Shown: one piece after another, positions 1-6,474 of the stretch
Layout: each line of letters starts with the position of its first letter
Numbering within the stretch: position 1 is the first letter of the stretch
NCBI GenBank assembly: GCA_002339265.1
Contig: DDKG01000059.1
Location: forward strand, 1 to 9,694
Direction: 5' to 3'
Length of the DNA stretch: 9,694 bases
From: Massilia sp. UBA2604
GTDB taxonomy: Bacteria > Pseudomonadota > Gammaproteobacteria > Burkholderiales > Burkholderiaceae_D
Notes under the pieces: model-generated
What the model was told of the DNA's origin: nothing
Database searches by the model: none
What the model saw: only the letters and a program-made list of their open reading frames with translations
Made by a program: the position numbers and the translations under genes

Positions 1-486
1 GAGTACGCCGAGCGGGTGCGCATGACGAATATCGCGCAGATGGTCAACGTGCTGCAGGCGATGATCATCACCGACAAGGACAAGATGCTGCTCACGCCGA
101 CCTACCACGCCTACAAGATGTACATCCCGTTCCAGGATGCGACCAAGCTGCCGGTGGCGGTCGACAACGACGTGGCCTACTCGAGCAACGGCAAGGCGGT
201 GCCGGGCATCAGCGCCACGGCGGCGCGCGCCAAGGACGGCAAGGTCTATGTCGCCCTGGTCAACACGCATCCGACCCGCGCCAGCGACGTGGCGCTCAAT
301 GTCGCCGGCCTGAATGTGGGCAGCGTCTCGGGCCAGGTGCTGACGGCCGAGAAGATGGACGCCCACAACACCTTCGAGCAGCCGCAGGCGGTCAAGCCGG
401 CGCCGTTCAGCGCCAAGGCGGCGGACGGCAAGCTGACGATCAAGGTGCCGGCCAAGGCGGTGATGGTGTTCGCCGTCGGGGCTTGA
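1..486 (+). CDS. GH51 alpha-L-arabinofuranosidase, C-terminal part (5' end outside window)
   Basis: This is the last 161 codons of a gene open at the left edge and ending at TGA 484-486. Family members hydrolyse terminal non-reducing alpha-L-arabinofuranosyl residues from arabinan, arabinoxylan and oligosaccharides with retention of configuration. The fragment opens with the conserved late-barrel signature of GH51, including NIAQMVNVLQAM (about residues 10-21) and LTPTYHAYKMY (about 31-41). A beta-rich C-terminal jelly-roll follows and ends in VMVFAVGA, as is usual for the family. GH51 enzymes are typically about 500 residues, so roughly two thirds is missing, including both catalytic glutamates and any signal peptide. 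Cellular location therefore cannot be judged. The next gene starts one base after the stop, so the two are almost certainly cotranscribed. The family call is firm; the exact substrate is not. Confidence 0.9.
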   Translation, partial: EYAERVRMTNIAQMVNVLQAMIITDKDKMLLTPTYHAYKMYIPFQDATKLPVAVDNDVAYSSNGKAVPGISATAARAKDGKVYVALVNTHPTRASDVALNVAGLNVGSVSGQVLTAEKMDAHNTFEQPQAVKPAPFSAKAADGKLTIKVPAKAVMVFAVGA

Positions 487-487
487 C

Positions 488-1507
488 GTGAAGGCCGCGC
501 GCGCAATGGCAACTGTTGCGATGGCGTCGGCCGCGCTGACCGGTGCGGCGCAAGCCGCGCAGGTCGGCGTGCACGACCCGGTCATGGCGAAGGAAAAGGA
601 TCGCTACTATCTGTTCAGCACCGGTCCCGGCATCACCTTCTACAGTTCGAAGGACATGAAGACGTGGCAAGCCGAAGGCCGCGTGTTCCCGGAAGGCCCG
701 GCGTGGGCGACCAAGGCCGCGCCGAGCTTCAATGGCCATATCTGGGCGCCTGACATCTATCACCACGACGGCAAGTACTACCTGTACTACTCGGTGTCCG
801 GCTTCGGCAAGAACACCTCGGCCATCGGCGTGACCGTCAACACCACCCTTGACCCGCGTGCGCCCGGCTACAAGTGGGAAGACCAGGGCCTGGTGGTGCA
901 GTCGGTGCCGGGCCGCGACCTGTGGAACGCGATCGACTCGCACGTGATCGACGACGACAAGGGCACGCCCTGGATGTCGTTTGGCTCGTTCTGGGGAGGC
1001 CTGAAGCTGGTCAAGCTGGACGCCAGCCGTACCCGGCTCGCCGAACCGCAGGAGTGGCACACGATCGCCCGCCGCGACCGTCCGGCCTTCACGCCCGACG
1101 AAGAAGCCGCGCCGGCGCAGATCGAGGCGCCGTTCATCTTCCGCAAGAACGGCTGGTACTACCTGTTCGCGTCCTGGGACCTGTGCTGCAAGGGCAAGGA
1201 CAGCACTTATAAAGTCGTGGTGGGGCGCGCGAAGAGCGTCACCGGTCCCTATCTCGACCGTAATGGCGTCGACATGGCCAAGGGTGGCGGTTCGCTCGTG
1301 ATCCAGGGCGACGGCGATTGGAAAGCCCTGGGCCACAACAGCGCCTACACCTTCGACGGCAAGGACTATATGGTGCTGCACGCCTACGAGACCTTTGATA
1401 AGTACCGGCAAAAGCTGAAGGTGCTCGACATGACGTGGGACGGCGACGGCTGGCCGGTGCTCGACCAGAAGGACTTGAACCGCTACCATAGCGTGTTGCA
1501 AAAATGA
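488..1507 (+). CDS. Secreted GH43 arabinanase-type enzyme (arabinan endo-1,5-alpha-L-arabinosidase-like)
   Basis: The 339-residue protein is a single five-bladed beta-propeller GH43 domain behind a signal peptide. The predicted role is cleavage of alpha-1,5-linked arabinan in the periplasm or outside the cell. The inverting triad is visible: general base D30 (VHDPVM), pKa-modulating D150 (NAIDSHV) and general acid E213 (QIEAPF), plus H283 (LGHNSA), a position that usually sits near the active-site metal. As I recall, Cellvibrio Arb43A uses D38/D158/E221, which is the same spacing with a constant offset of eight. The C-C pair at 233-234 also fits this subgroup. I chose GTG 488 because it supplies the charged signal-peptide N-region (MKAAR) before a hydrophobic stretch ending AQA. 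The alternative ATG at 506 would remove that charge. A weak GGGG lies at 478-481. The stop overlaps the next start by four bases. Exo activity cannot be excluded. Confidence 0.88.
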   Translation: MKAARAMATVAMASAALTGAAQAAQVGVHDPVMAKEKDRYYLFSTGPGITFYSSKDMKTWQAEGRVFPEGPAWATKAAPSFNGHIWAPDIYHHDGKYYLYYSVSGFGKNTSAIGVTVNTTLDPRAPGYKWEDQGLVVQSVPGRDLWNAIDSHVIDDDKGTPWMSFGSFWGGLKLVKLDASRTRLAEPQEWHTIARRDRPAFTPDEEAAPAQIEAPFIFRKNGWYYLFASWDLCCKGKDSTYKVVVGRAKSVTGPYLDRNGVDMAKGGGSLVIQGDGDWKALGHNSAYTFDGKDYMVLHAYETFDKYRQKLKVLDMTWDGDGWPVLDQKDLNRYHSVLQK

Positions 1508-3849
1508 AGACACGTCTTGCCGCATTGACCCTGATGGTGGCCGGCGCCTGGGCCCAGGCAGCAGAACTGTTTCCGCTGGCCGCCGTGCGCCTGGGCCCCG
1601 GCCCCTTCCTCGACGCCCAGACCACCAACTTGAACTACCTGATGGCGATGGAGCCCGATCGCCTGCTGGCGCCGTTTCTGCGCGAGGCCGGCCTGCAGCC
1701 GCGCCAGCCCAGCTACGGCAACTGGGAGTCGACCGGGCTGGATGGCCATATGGGCGGCCACTACCTGTCGGCGCTGGCGCTCATGTATGCCTCGAGCGGC
1801 GACCAGGAATCGCTGCGCCGCCTGAACTACTTCGTGGCGGAGCTGAAACGCGCGCAGCAGGCCAATGGCGACGGCTATATCGGCGGCATTCCCGGCGGAC
1901 GCCAGGCCTGGCGCGACATCGCGGCCGGTAAGCTCGAAGCCGACAACTTCTCGGTCAACGGCAAGTGGGTGCCCTGGTATAACCTGCACAAGGTGTATGC
2001 CGGCCTGCGCGACGCCTACCGCTACGCCGGCAACGAGGACGCGAAAATCATGCTGGTGCAGCTGTCCGACTGGGCATTGACCCTGACCTCGAAGCTGTCG
2101 CCGCAGCAGATGCAGACCATGCTGCGCAGCGAACATGGCGGCATGAACGAGATCTTCGTCGACGTGGCCGAGATGACGGGCGATCGCAAATACATCGACC
2201 TGGCGCTGGCCTTCTCGCACCAGGCCGTGCTGCAGCCTCTGGCGCGCGGGCAGGACCAGTTGACCGGCCTGCACGCGAATACCCAGATCCCGAAAGTGAT
2301 CGGGTTCAAGCGCATCGCCGACATGACGGGACGGCAGGATATGGGCGAGGCGGCGCGCTTCTTCTGGCAGACCGTGGTCGACAAGCGCACGGTGGCCATC
2401 GGCGGCAACAGCGTCAAGGAGCACTTCCACAGCACCGACGACTTCGAGCCCATGGTGCACGAGGTCGAAGGCCCGGAGACCTGCAACACCTACAATATGC
2501 TGAAGCTGACCGGGATGCTGTTCCAGTCGGAACAGAAGGGCAGCTATGGCGACTACTACGAGCGTGCGCTGTACAACCACATCCTGTCGTCGCAGCGGCC
2601 GGAGGGCGGCTTCGTCTACTTCACGCCGATGCGGCCGAACCACTACCGCGTGTATTCGCAGGTGGACAAGGGCATGTGGTGCTGCGTCGGCTCGGGCATC
2701 GAAAGCCACGCCAAGTACGGTGAATTCATCTACGCCCGCGACAAGGACGCGTTGTTCGTCAACCTGTTCGTCGCCTCCACCCTGTACTGGAAAGAGAAGG
2801 GCGTCCGGATCACCCAGGCCACGACCTTCCCGGACGCCGACACCACGCGCCTGACGGTCGACGGCGACGGTCGGTTCACGATGAAGATTCGCTACCCGGC
2901 ATGGGTGGCGCCGGGCCGTATGGAAGTCAAGGTCAATGGCAAGGCGGTGCAGGTCGACGCCGGGCCGGGCGGCTACGCGACGATCGAGCGCGCCTGGCGC
3001 AAGGGCGACCGGGTCGACGTGCGGCTGCCGATGTCCACCCACCTGGAACAGATGCCGGGCCAGTCGAACTACTACGCCGTGCTGCATGGGCCGGTGGTGC
3101 TGGCGGCGCGTACGCGCATGCCAGGGGACGACAAGCTGCGCTACCTGGCCGACGACTCGCGCATGGGGCATATCGCCTCGGGGCCGACCTGTCCTTTGGC
3201 GTCTGCGCCGATGTTCGTCAGCGATTCGACCGATTTCATCGCCCGCTTCAAGCCGGTGCCCGGCAAGCCGCTGACGTTCACCGCGCCGGGACTGGTGCAT
3301 GGCGCGGATGGGCCGCAGACCGAGTTTATTCCCTTCTTCCGCCTGCACGAGTCGCGCTACACGATGTACTGGCAGCATGCGACGCCGGGTGGCCTGAAGA
3401 CTCAGCAGGCCGCGAATGCGGCGCGCGAGGCGGACCGGATTGCGCTCAATGCCCGGACGATCGACCGGGTGGCGCCGGGCGAGCAGCAGCCGGAGTCGGA
3501 TCACTTCTTCAAGGGAGAGGGGAGCGAGGCCGGAATCAACAACGGCCGGCACTGGCGGCATGCGACCGGATGGTTCAGCTATGAGCTGAACGATCCGAAG
3601 AAGGAAGCCAGGGTGCTGCGACTAAGCTTCGCCAAGGTGGATGCGGGACGACAGTTCGATATCCTCGTCAACGGGCAGGTGCTGGCCAATGTGACGCTGG
3701 CGGCCGATGCAAAGGAAGAGATTTATACAGTCGATTATCCAATTCCCGATGCACTTCGCATGAAGGCCGACGGCAAGCTCAGCGTGCGCTTCGTGGCCAA
3801 GCCAGGCTCGATCGCCGGCGGCTTGTATGGGCTCAGACTGTTGCGTTAG
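1504..3849 (+). CDS. Secreted GH127 beta-L-arabinofuranosidase (DUF1680 family)
   Basis: The 781-residue protein removes terminal beta-L-arabinofuranose, a linkage found on plant hydroxyproline-rich glycoproteins and some pectic side chains. A signal peptide (MKTRLAALTLMVAGAWAQA) is followed by an alpha/alpha-barrel to about residue 430, including GNWESTGLDGHMGGHYLSA (72-90). In Bifidobacterium HypBA1 of this family, a cysteine nucleophile is held by zinc with three Cys and one Glu. The matching residues here are E325 and C327 (GPETCNTYN) and C393/C394 (GMWCCVGSG); E306 (VKEHF) is the likely acid/base. Beta domains follow, with FFRLHESRYTMYWQ near 611-624 and a further module around 667-781, so it is longer than HypBA1-type enzymes and resembles the approximately 780-residue class. 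The start ATG sits in ATGA over the previous stop with no nearby Shine-Dalgarno, which suggests reinitiation. Specificity beyond the family is inferred. Confidence 0.9.
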   Translation: MKTRLAALTLMVAGAWAQAAELFPLAAVRLGPGPFLDAQTTNLNYLMAMEPDRLLAPFLREAGLQPRQPSYGNWESTGLDGHMGGHYLSALALMYASSGDQESLRRLNYFVAELKRAQQANGDGYIGGIPGGRQAWRDIAAGKLEADNFSVNGKWVPWYNLHKVYAGLRDAYRYAGNEDAKIMLVQLSDWALTLTSKLSPQQMQTMLRSEHGGMNEIFVDVAEMTGDRKYIDLALAFSHQAVLQPLARGQDQLTGLHANTQIPKVIGFKRIADMTGRQDMGEAARFFWQTVVDKRTVAIGGNSVKEHFHSTDDFEPMVHEVEGPETCNTYNMLKLTGMLFQSEQKGSYGDYYERALYNHILSSQRPEGGFVYFTPMRPNHYRVYSQVDKGMWCCVGSGIESHAKYGEFIYARDKDALFVNLFVASTLYWKEKGVRITQATTFPDADTTRLTVDGDGRFTMKIRYPAWVAPGRMEVKVNGKAVQVDAGPGGYATIERAWRKGDRVDVRLPMSTHLEQMPGQSNYYAVLHGPVVLAARTRMPGDDKLRYLADDSRMGHIASGPTCPLASAPMFVSDSTDFIARFKPVPGKPLTFTAPGLVHGADGPQTEFIPFFRLHESRYTMYWQHATPGGLKTQQAANAAREADRIALNARTIDRVAPGEQQPESDHFFKGEGSEAGINNGRHWRHATGWFSYELNDPKKEARVLRLSFAKVDAGRQFDILVNGQVLANVTLAADAKEEIYTVDYPIPDALRMKADGKLSVRFVAKPGSIAGGLYGLRLLR

Positions 3850-3863
3850 AGATAGTGCTCTTG

Positions 3864-3942
3864 ATCCTAGGGTTCGATGCCAAAACCCATATCACAATTA
3901 TCAAAAAAGTGATTGGAACAGTATCTCAGTTTGGCCTAGGAT
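3864..3942. repeat. Inverted repeat pair ATCCTAGG ... CCTAGGAT, candidate operator
   Basis: ATCCTAGG at 3864-3871 and its exact reverse complement CCTAGGAT at 3935-3942 are 8-bp arms separated by 63 bp. Each contains the palindrome CCTAGG. By eye these are the only CTAG tetranucleotides in the window, a tetramer usually scarce in proteobacterial genomes. The second copy overlaps the proposed -10 element, a position suited to a repressor. A regulatory role is inference. Confidence 0.35.
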
Positions 3943-3956
3943 TGCAGAACAACAAT
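3941..3956. promoter_or_regulatory. ATTG-N8-CAAT dyad, possible LysR-type binding site
   Basis: The sequence ATTG (3941-3944), 8 bp, CAAT (3953-3956) is a perfect 4-bp-arm inverted repeat that includes the T-N11-A geometry of LysR-type operators (T3943 and A3955). A LysR-type gene lies at the end of this cluster, which makes the site interesting. However, T-N11-A carries little information, and the dyad lies downstream of the proposed -10 rather than near -65, so the assignment is tentative. Confidence 0.25.
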
Positions 3957-3959
3957 ACC

Positions 3960-3964
3960 GGAGA
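3960..3964 (+). promoter_or_regulatory. Ribosome binding site fixing the binding-protein start
   Basis: GGAGA ends seven bases before ATG 3972. It supports that codon over the upstream in-frame start at 3855, which would add 39 residues with no resemblance to a signal peptide and place the twin-arginine motif internally. Confidence 0.7.
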
Positions 3965-3971
3965 CAAAGTG

Positions 3972-4943
3972 ATGAGACTCACCCGCAGGAACCTCCTGGG
4001 CGCTGCAGTTGCCTCGACGGTGGTCGCCGCAATCGCGCCAACCACCGCTCTCGCCGCCAAGCCCCTCACCATCGGCTTCTCGCAAGTCGGCGCCGAAAGT
4101 GAATGGCGCACCGCCAACACCGCGTCCATCAAGGACGCCGCCAAGAAGGCCGGCATTAACCTCAAGTTCGCCGACGCCCAGCAGCGCCAGGAAAACCAGG
4201 TCAAGGCGATCCGCTCCTTCATCGCCCAGCGCGTCGACGTCATCGCCTTCTCCCCGGTCGTCGAATCCGGCTGGGACACGGTGCTGCGCGAAGCCAAGCG
4301 CGCCAATATCCCGGTGATCCTGACCGACCGCGGCGTCAAGGTCAGCGACCAGTCGCTGTACGTCACCTTCCTCGGCTCCGACTTCGTGGAAGAGGGCCGC
4401 CGCGCCGCGCGCTGGCTGGTGGAACACGCGAAGAAGAACCCGAACCGCGCCTATAACATCGTCGAGTTGCAGGGCACCGTGGGCTCGGCGCCGGCCATCG
4501 ACCGCAAGGCCGGCTTCGCCGAAGTGATGAAGACCGAGCCGCGCCTGAAAATCATCCGCTCCCAGACCGGCGACTTCACCCGCGCCAAGGGCAAGGAAGT
4601 GATGGAAGCTTTCCTCAAGTCCGACGGCAAGAACATCACCGTGCTATACGCACACAACGACGATATGGCGATCGGCGCCATCCAGGCGATCGAAGAAGCC
4701 GGCCTGAACCCGGGCAAGGATATCCTGGTGGTGTCGATCGACGGCGTGCGCGGCGCGTTCGAGGCCATGTTGCAGGGCAAGCTGAACGTGACTGTCGAAT
4801 GTAATCCGCTGCTCGGCCCGCAGCTGATGGAAGCGGCCAAGGCGATCAAGGCCGGCAAGCCGGTGCCAAAACGGATCGTGGTGCAAGAAGGTGTCTTCCC
4901 GGCCGAAGTCGCAGCCAAGGAATTCCCGAACCGTAGATATTGA
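3972..4943 (+). CDS. ytfQ: YtfQ-type sugar ABC transporter substrate-binding protein, Tat-like signal peptide
   Basis: The 323-residue periplasmic binding protein (type I, Peripla_BP_4-like) delivers a sugar to the importer encoded downstream. Many stretches resemble E. coli YtfQ as I remember it: LTIGFSQVG (32-40), NIVELQGTVG (162-171), AIDRKAGFAE (175-184), IIRSQTGDFTRAKGKEVME (194-212), LYAHNDDMAIGAIQAIEEAG (225-244) and SIDGV (255-259). YtfQ is known to bind galactofuranose. Here the surrounding arabinofuranosidases make L-arabinofuranose or arabinose the likelier ligand, as for Shewanella AraU-type proteins (inference). The N-terminus TRRNLLG (4-10), then a hydrophobic stretch ending ALAA near residue 29, looks like a twin-arginine export signal, unlike the Sec-type signals of the neighbouring hydrolases. 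It is the first transporter gene, directly behind the AT-rich spacer. Confidence 0.92.
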   Translation: MRLTRRNLLGAAVASTVVAAIAPTTALAAKPLTIGFSQVGAESEWRTANTASIKDAAKKAGINLKFADAQQRQENQVKAIRSFIAQRVDVIAFSPVVESGWDTVLREAKRANIPVILTDRGVKVSDQSLYVTFLGSDFVEEGRRAARWLVEHAKKNPNRAYNIVELQGTVGSAPAIDRKAGFAEVMKTEPRLKIIRSQTGDFTRAKGKEVMEAFLKSDGKNITVLYAHNDDMAIGAIQAIEEAGLNPGKDILVVSIDGVRGAFEAMLQGKLNVTVECNPLLGPQLMEAAKAIKAGKPVPKRIVVQEGVFPAEVAAKEFPNRRY

Positions 4944-4950
4944 GGCGGCC

Positions 4951-6474
4951 ATGCTCGCCTCGACCACGGCGCTGCCGTTGCTCGACGTCACCGGCATCCA
5001 CAAGCTTTTTCCCGGCGTGAAAGCGCTGTCGGATGCGGGCCTGCGCCTGTATCCGGGCGAAGTCCATACCCTGATGGGCCAGAACGGGGCCGGCAAGTCC
5101 ACCCTGATCAAGGTGCTGACCGGTGTCTACCAGCCGGAGCGCGGCAGCATCGTGCTGGATGGGGAGCGGATCGAGCCGCGTTCGACCCAGCACGCCCAGG
5201 AACTCGGCATCAGCACGGTGTACCAGGAAGTGAACCTGTGCCCGAACCTGTCGGTCGCCGAGAACATCTTCATCGGCCGCTATCCGCGCCGCTTCGGCAT
5301 GATCGATTGGCGCCGCATGCGCCGCGACGCCGTCGGGCTGCTCGCGCGCCTGCAGGTCGATATCGACGTCAGCCGCCCGCTGGCCAGCTACCCGCTGGCG
5401 ATCCAGCAGATGGTGGCGATCGCGCGCGCGCTGAATATTTCGGCAAAGGTGCTGATCCTCGACGAGCCGACCTCCAGCCTCGACGAGGCCGAGGTGCAGC
5501 TGCTGTTCTCGGTGCTGCGCGGCTTGCGCGAGCAGGGCATGGCGATCCTGTTCGTCACCCACTTCCTCGAGCAGACCTATGCGATCTCGGACCGCATCAC
5601 GGTGATGCGCAATGGCGAGCGCGAAGGCGAATACCTGTGCAGCGAGCTGTCGCGCCTGGCCCTGGTCAACAAGATGATCGGGGTGGCCGCCGACACCCAG
5701 GAACAGCCGCAGACCTGCATGGAGGAGGGCCACGAGGCTGGCCGGACCCTGCTGCGCACGCAAGCGCTGGCGCGCCGCGGCGTGCTGGCGCCGCTCGACC
5801 TTGAGATCAAGCAGGGCGAGCTGCTGGGCCTTGCCGGCCTGCTGGGATCCGGCCGCACCGAGACCGCGCGCCTGCTGTTCGGCGCCGACCGGGCCGATAG
5901 CGGCGCCATCGAGATCGATGGCCGCGCACGAACCTTCGCCACCCCGCGCGATGCGATCGCCCAGGGCATTGGATTCTGCTCCGAAGACCGCAAGCACGAA
6001 GGCGCAATCCTCGACCTGTCGGTGCGCGAAAACCTGATCCTGGCCCTTCAGGCGCGCCAGGGCCTGCTGCGGGCGATCCCGCTGCGCCGCCAGCAGGCGC
6101 TGGCCGAGCATTACGTCAAACAACTGGGGATCAAGACGGCCAGCATCGAGACGCCGATCGGCACGCTCTCGGGCGGCAACCAGCAAAAAGTGCTGCTGGC
6201 GCGCTGGCTGGCCACCGAGCCGAAGCTGATGATCCTCGACGAACCCACGCGCGGCATCGATGTGCGCGCGAAGCAGGAAATCATGGACTACGTCACCACG
6301 CTGTGCCGCAAGGGCATGGCCATCCTCTTCATCTCGTCCGAACTGCCCGAGGTACTGCGTGTGAGCGACCGCATCGTCGTCATGCGCGACCGCAAGGCCT
6401 GCGGCGAGTACCGCCGCGGTGAGCTGGACGACGACTCGGTGCTGCACGTGATCGCAGGGGAGGGCTACCAATGA
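4951..6474 (+). CDS. ytfR: YtfR-type sugar ABC transporter ATP-binding protein (two nucleotide-binding domains)
   Basis: The 507-residue cytoplasmic ATPase energises the importer and has the tandem-domain layout of the RbsA/AraG/YtfR family. In domain 1, Walker A is GQNGAGKST (43-51), the signature is the divergent YPLAIQQM (147-154) and Walker B is VLILDEPTSSLDE (167-179), with the switch histidine in VTHF (202-205). In domain 2, Walker A is degenerate (GLLGSGRTE, 296-304), the signature is canonical LSGGNQQK (406-413) and Walker B is LMILDEPTRGID (426-437). This asymmetry is normal for the family, not a defect. ATG 4951 was chosen because GAGG lies at 4942-4945, the start is seven bases after the previous stop, and the length matches YtfR (about 500). 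The stop overlaps the permease start by ATGA. Confidence 0.93.
   Translation: MLASTTALPLLDVTGIHKLFPGVKALSDAGLRLYPGEVHTLMGQNGAGKSTLIKVLTGVYQPERGSIVLDGERIEPRSTQHAQELGISTVYQEVNLCPNLSVAENIFIGRYPRRFGMIDWRRMRRDAVGLLARLQVDIDVSRPLASYPLAIQQMVAIARALNISAKVLILDEPTSSLDEAEVQLLFSVLRGLREQGMAILFVTHFLEQTYAISDRITVMRNGEREGEYLCSELSRLALVNKMIGVAADTQEQPQTCMEEGHEAGRTLLRTQALARRGVLAPLDLEIKQGELLGLAGLLGSGRTETARLLFGADRADSGAIEIDGRARTFATPRDAIAQGIGFCSEDRKHEGAILDLSVRENLILALQARQGLLRAIPLRRQQALAEHYVKQLGIKTASIETPIGTLSGGNQQKVLLARWLATEPKLMILDEPTRGIDVRAKQEIMDYVTTLCRKGMAILFISSELPEVLRVSDRIVVMRDRKACGEYRRGELDDDSVLHVIAGEGYQ

Larger units (their letters stand above)
3850..3971 (+). promoter_or_regulatory. AT-rich intergenic control region upstream of the ABC importer
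   Basis: This 122-bp spacer is clearly richer in A and T than everything around it and separates the hydrolase block from the transporter genes. The best promoter I can see is TTGGAA (3913-3918), 18 bp, TAGGAT (3937-3942). Each element matches 4 of 6 sigma-70 consensus positions and would give a leader of roughly 20-25 nt with GGAGA just before ATG 3972. The spacer also contains inverted CCTAGG-centred repeats and an ATTG-N8-CAAT dyad, both possible operator sites. I see no hairpin plus U-tract after the GH127 stop, so read-through from upstream remains possible. The exact promoter is uncertain. Confidence 0.4.

Noticed and set aside
440..1525. Minus-strand open frame of 361 codons opposite the first GH43 gene
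   Set aside because: Low-complexity R/H/V/A-rich translation with no family resemblance; the plus strand has a complete GH43 with its catalytic triad.
1483..3561. Very long minus-strand open frame (692 codons) opposite GH127
   Set aside because: It is an antisense shadow of a codon-biased high-GC gene. Its translation is dominated by H, R, Q, V and A with no recognisable domain, while the plus strand encodes a clear GH127.
3850..3900. Intrinsic terminator after the GH127 gene
   Set aside because: I found no GC-rich hairpin followed by a T-run; the A-run at 3903-3908 has no upstream stem on the plus strand.
3855..3971. Earlier start for the binding protein adding 39 residues
   Set aside because: The added residues look like translated intergenic DNA, and ATG 3972 has its own Shine-Dalgarno and signal peptide.
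4891..4950. Earlier start for the ATPase, overlapping the binding-protein gene
   Set aside because: The 20 extra residues are not family-like, and ATG 4951 has GAGG at suitable spacing and gives the family's normal length.
5391..5414. Apparently broken first ABC signature (YPLAIQQM instead of LSGGQ)
   Set aside because: Divergence at this position in domain 1, together with a degenerate Walker A in domain 2, is normal for the RbsA/YtfR family.
4846..6471. Minus-strand open frame of 541 codons opposite the ATPase gene
   Set aside because: Same shadow effect; the plus frame carries all ABC ATPase motifs, and this frame shows no domain or credible ribosome binding site.
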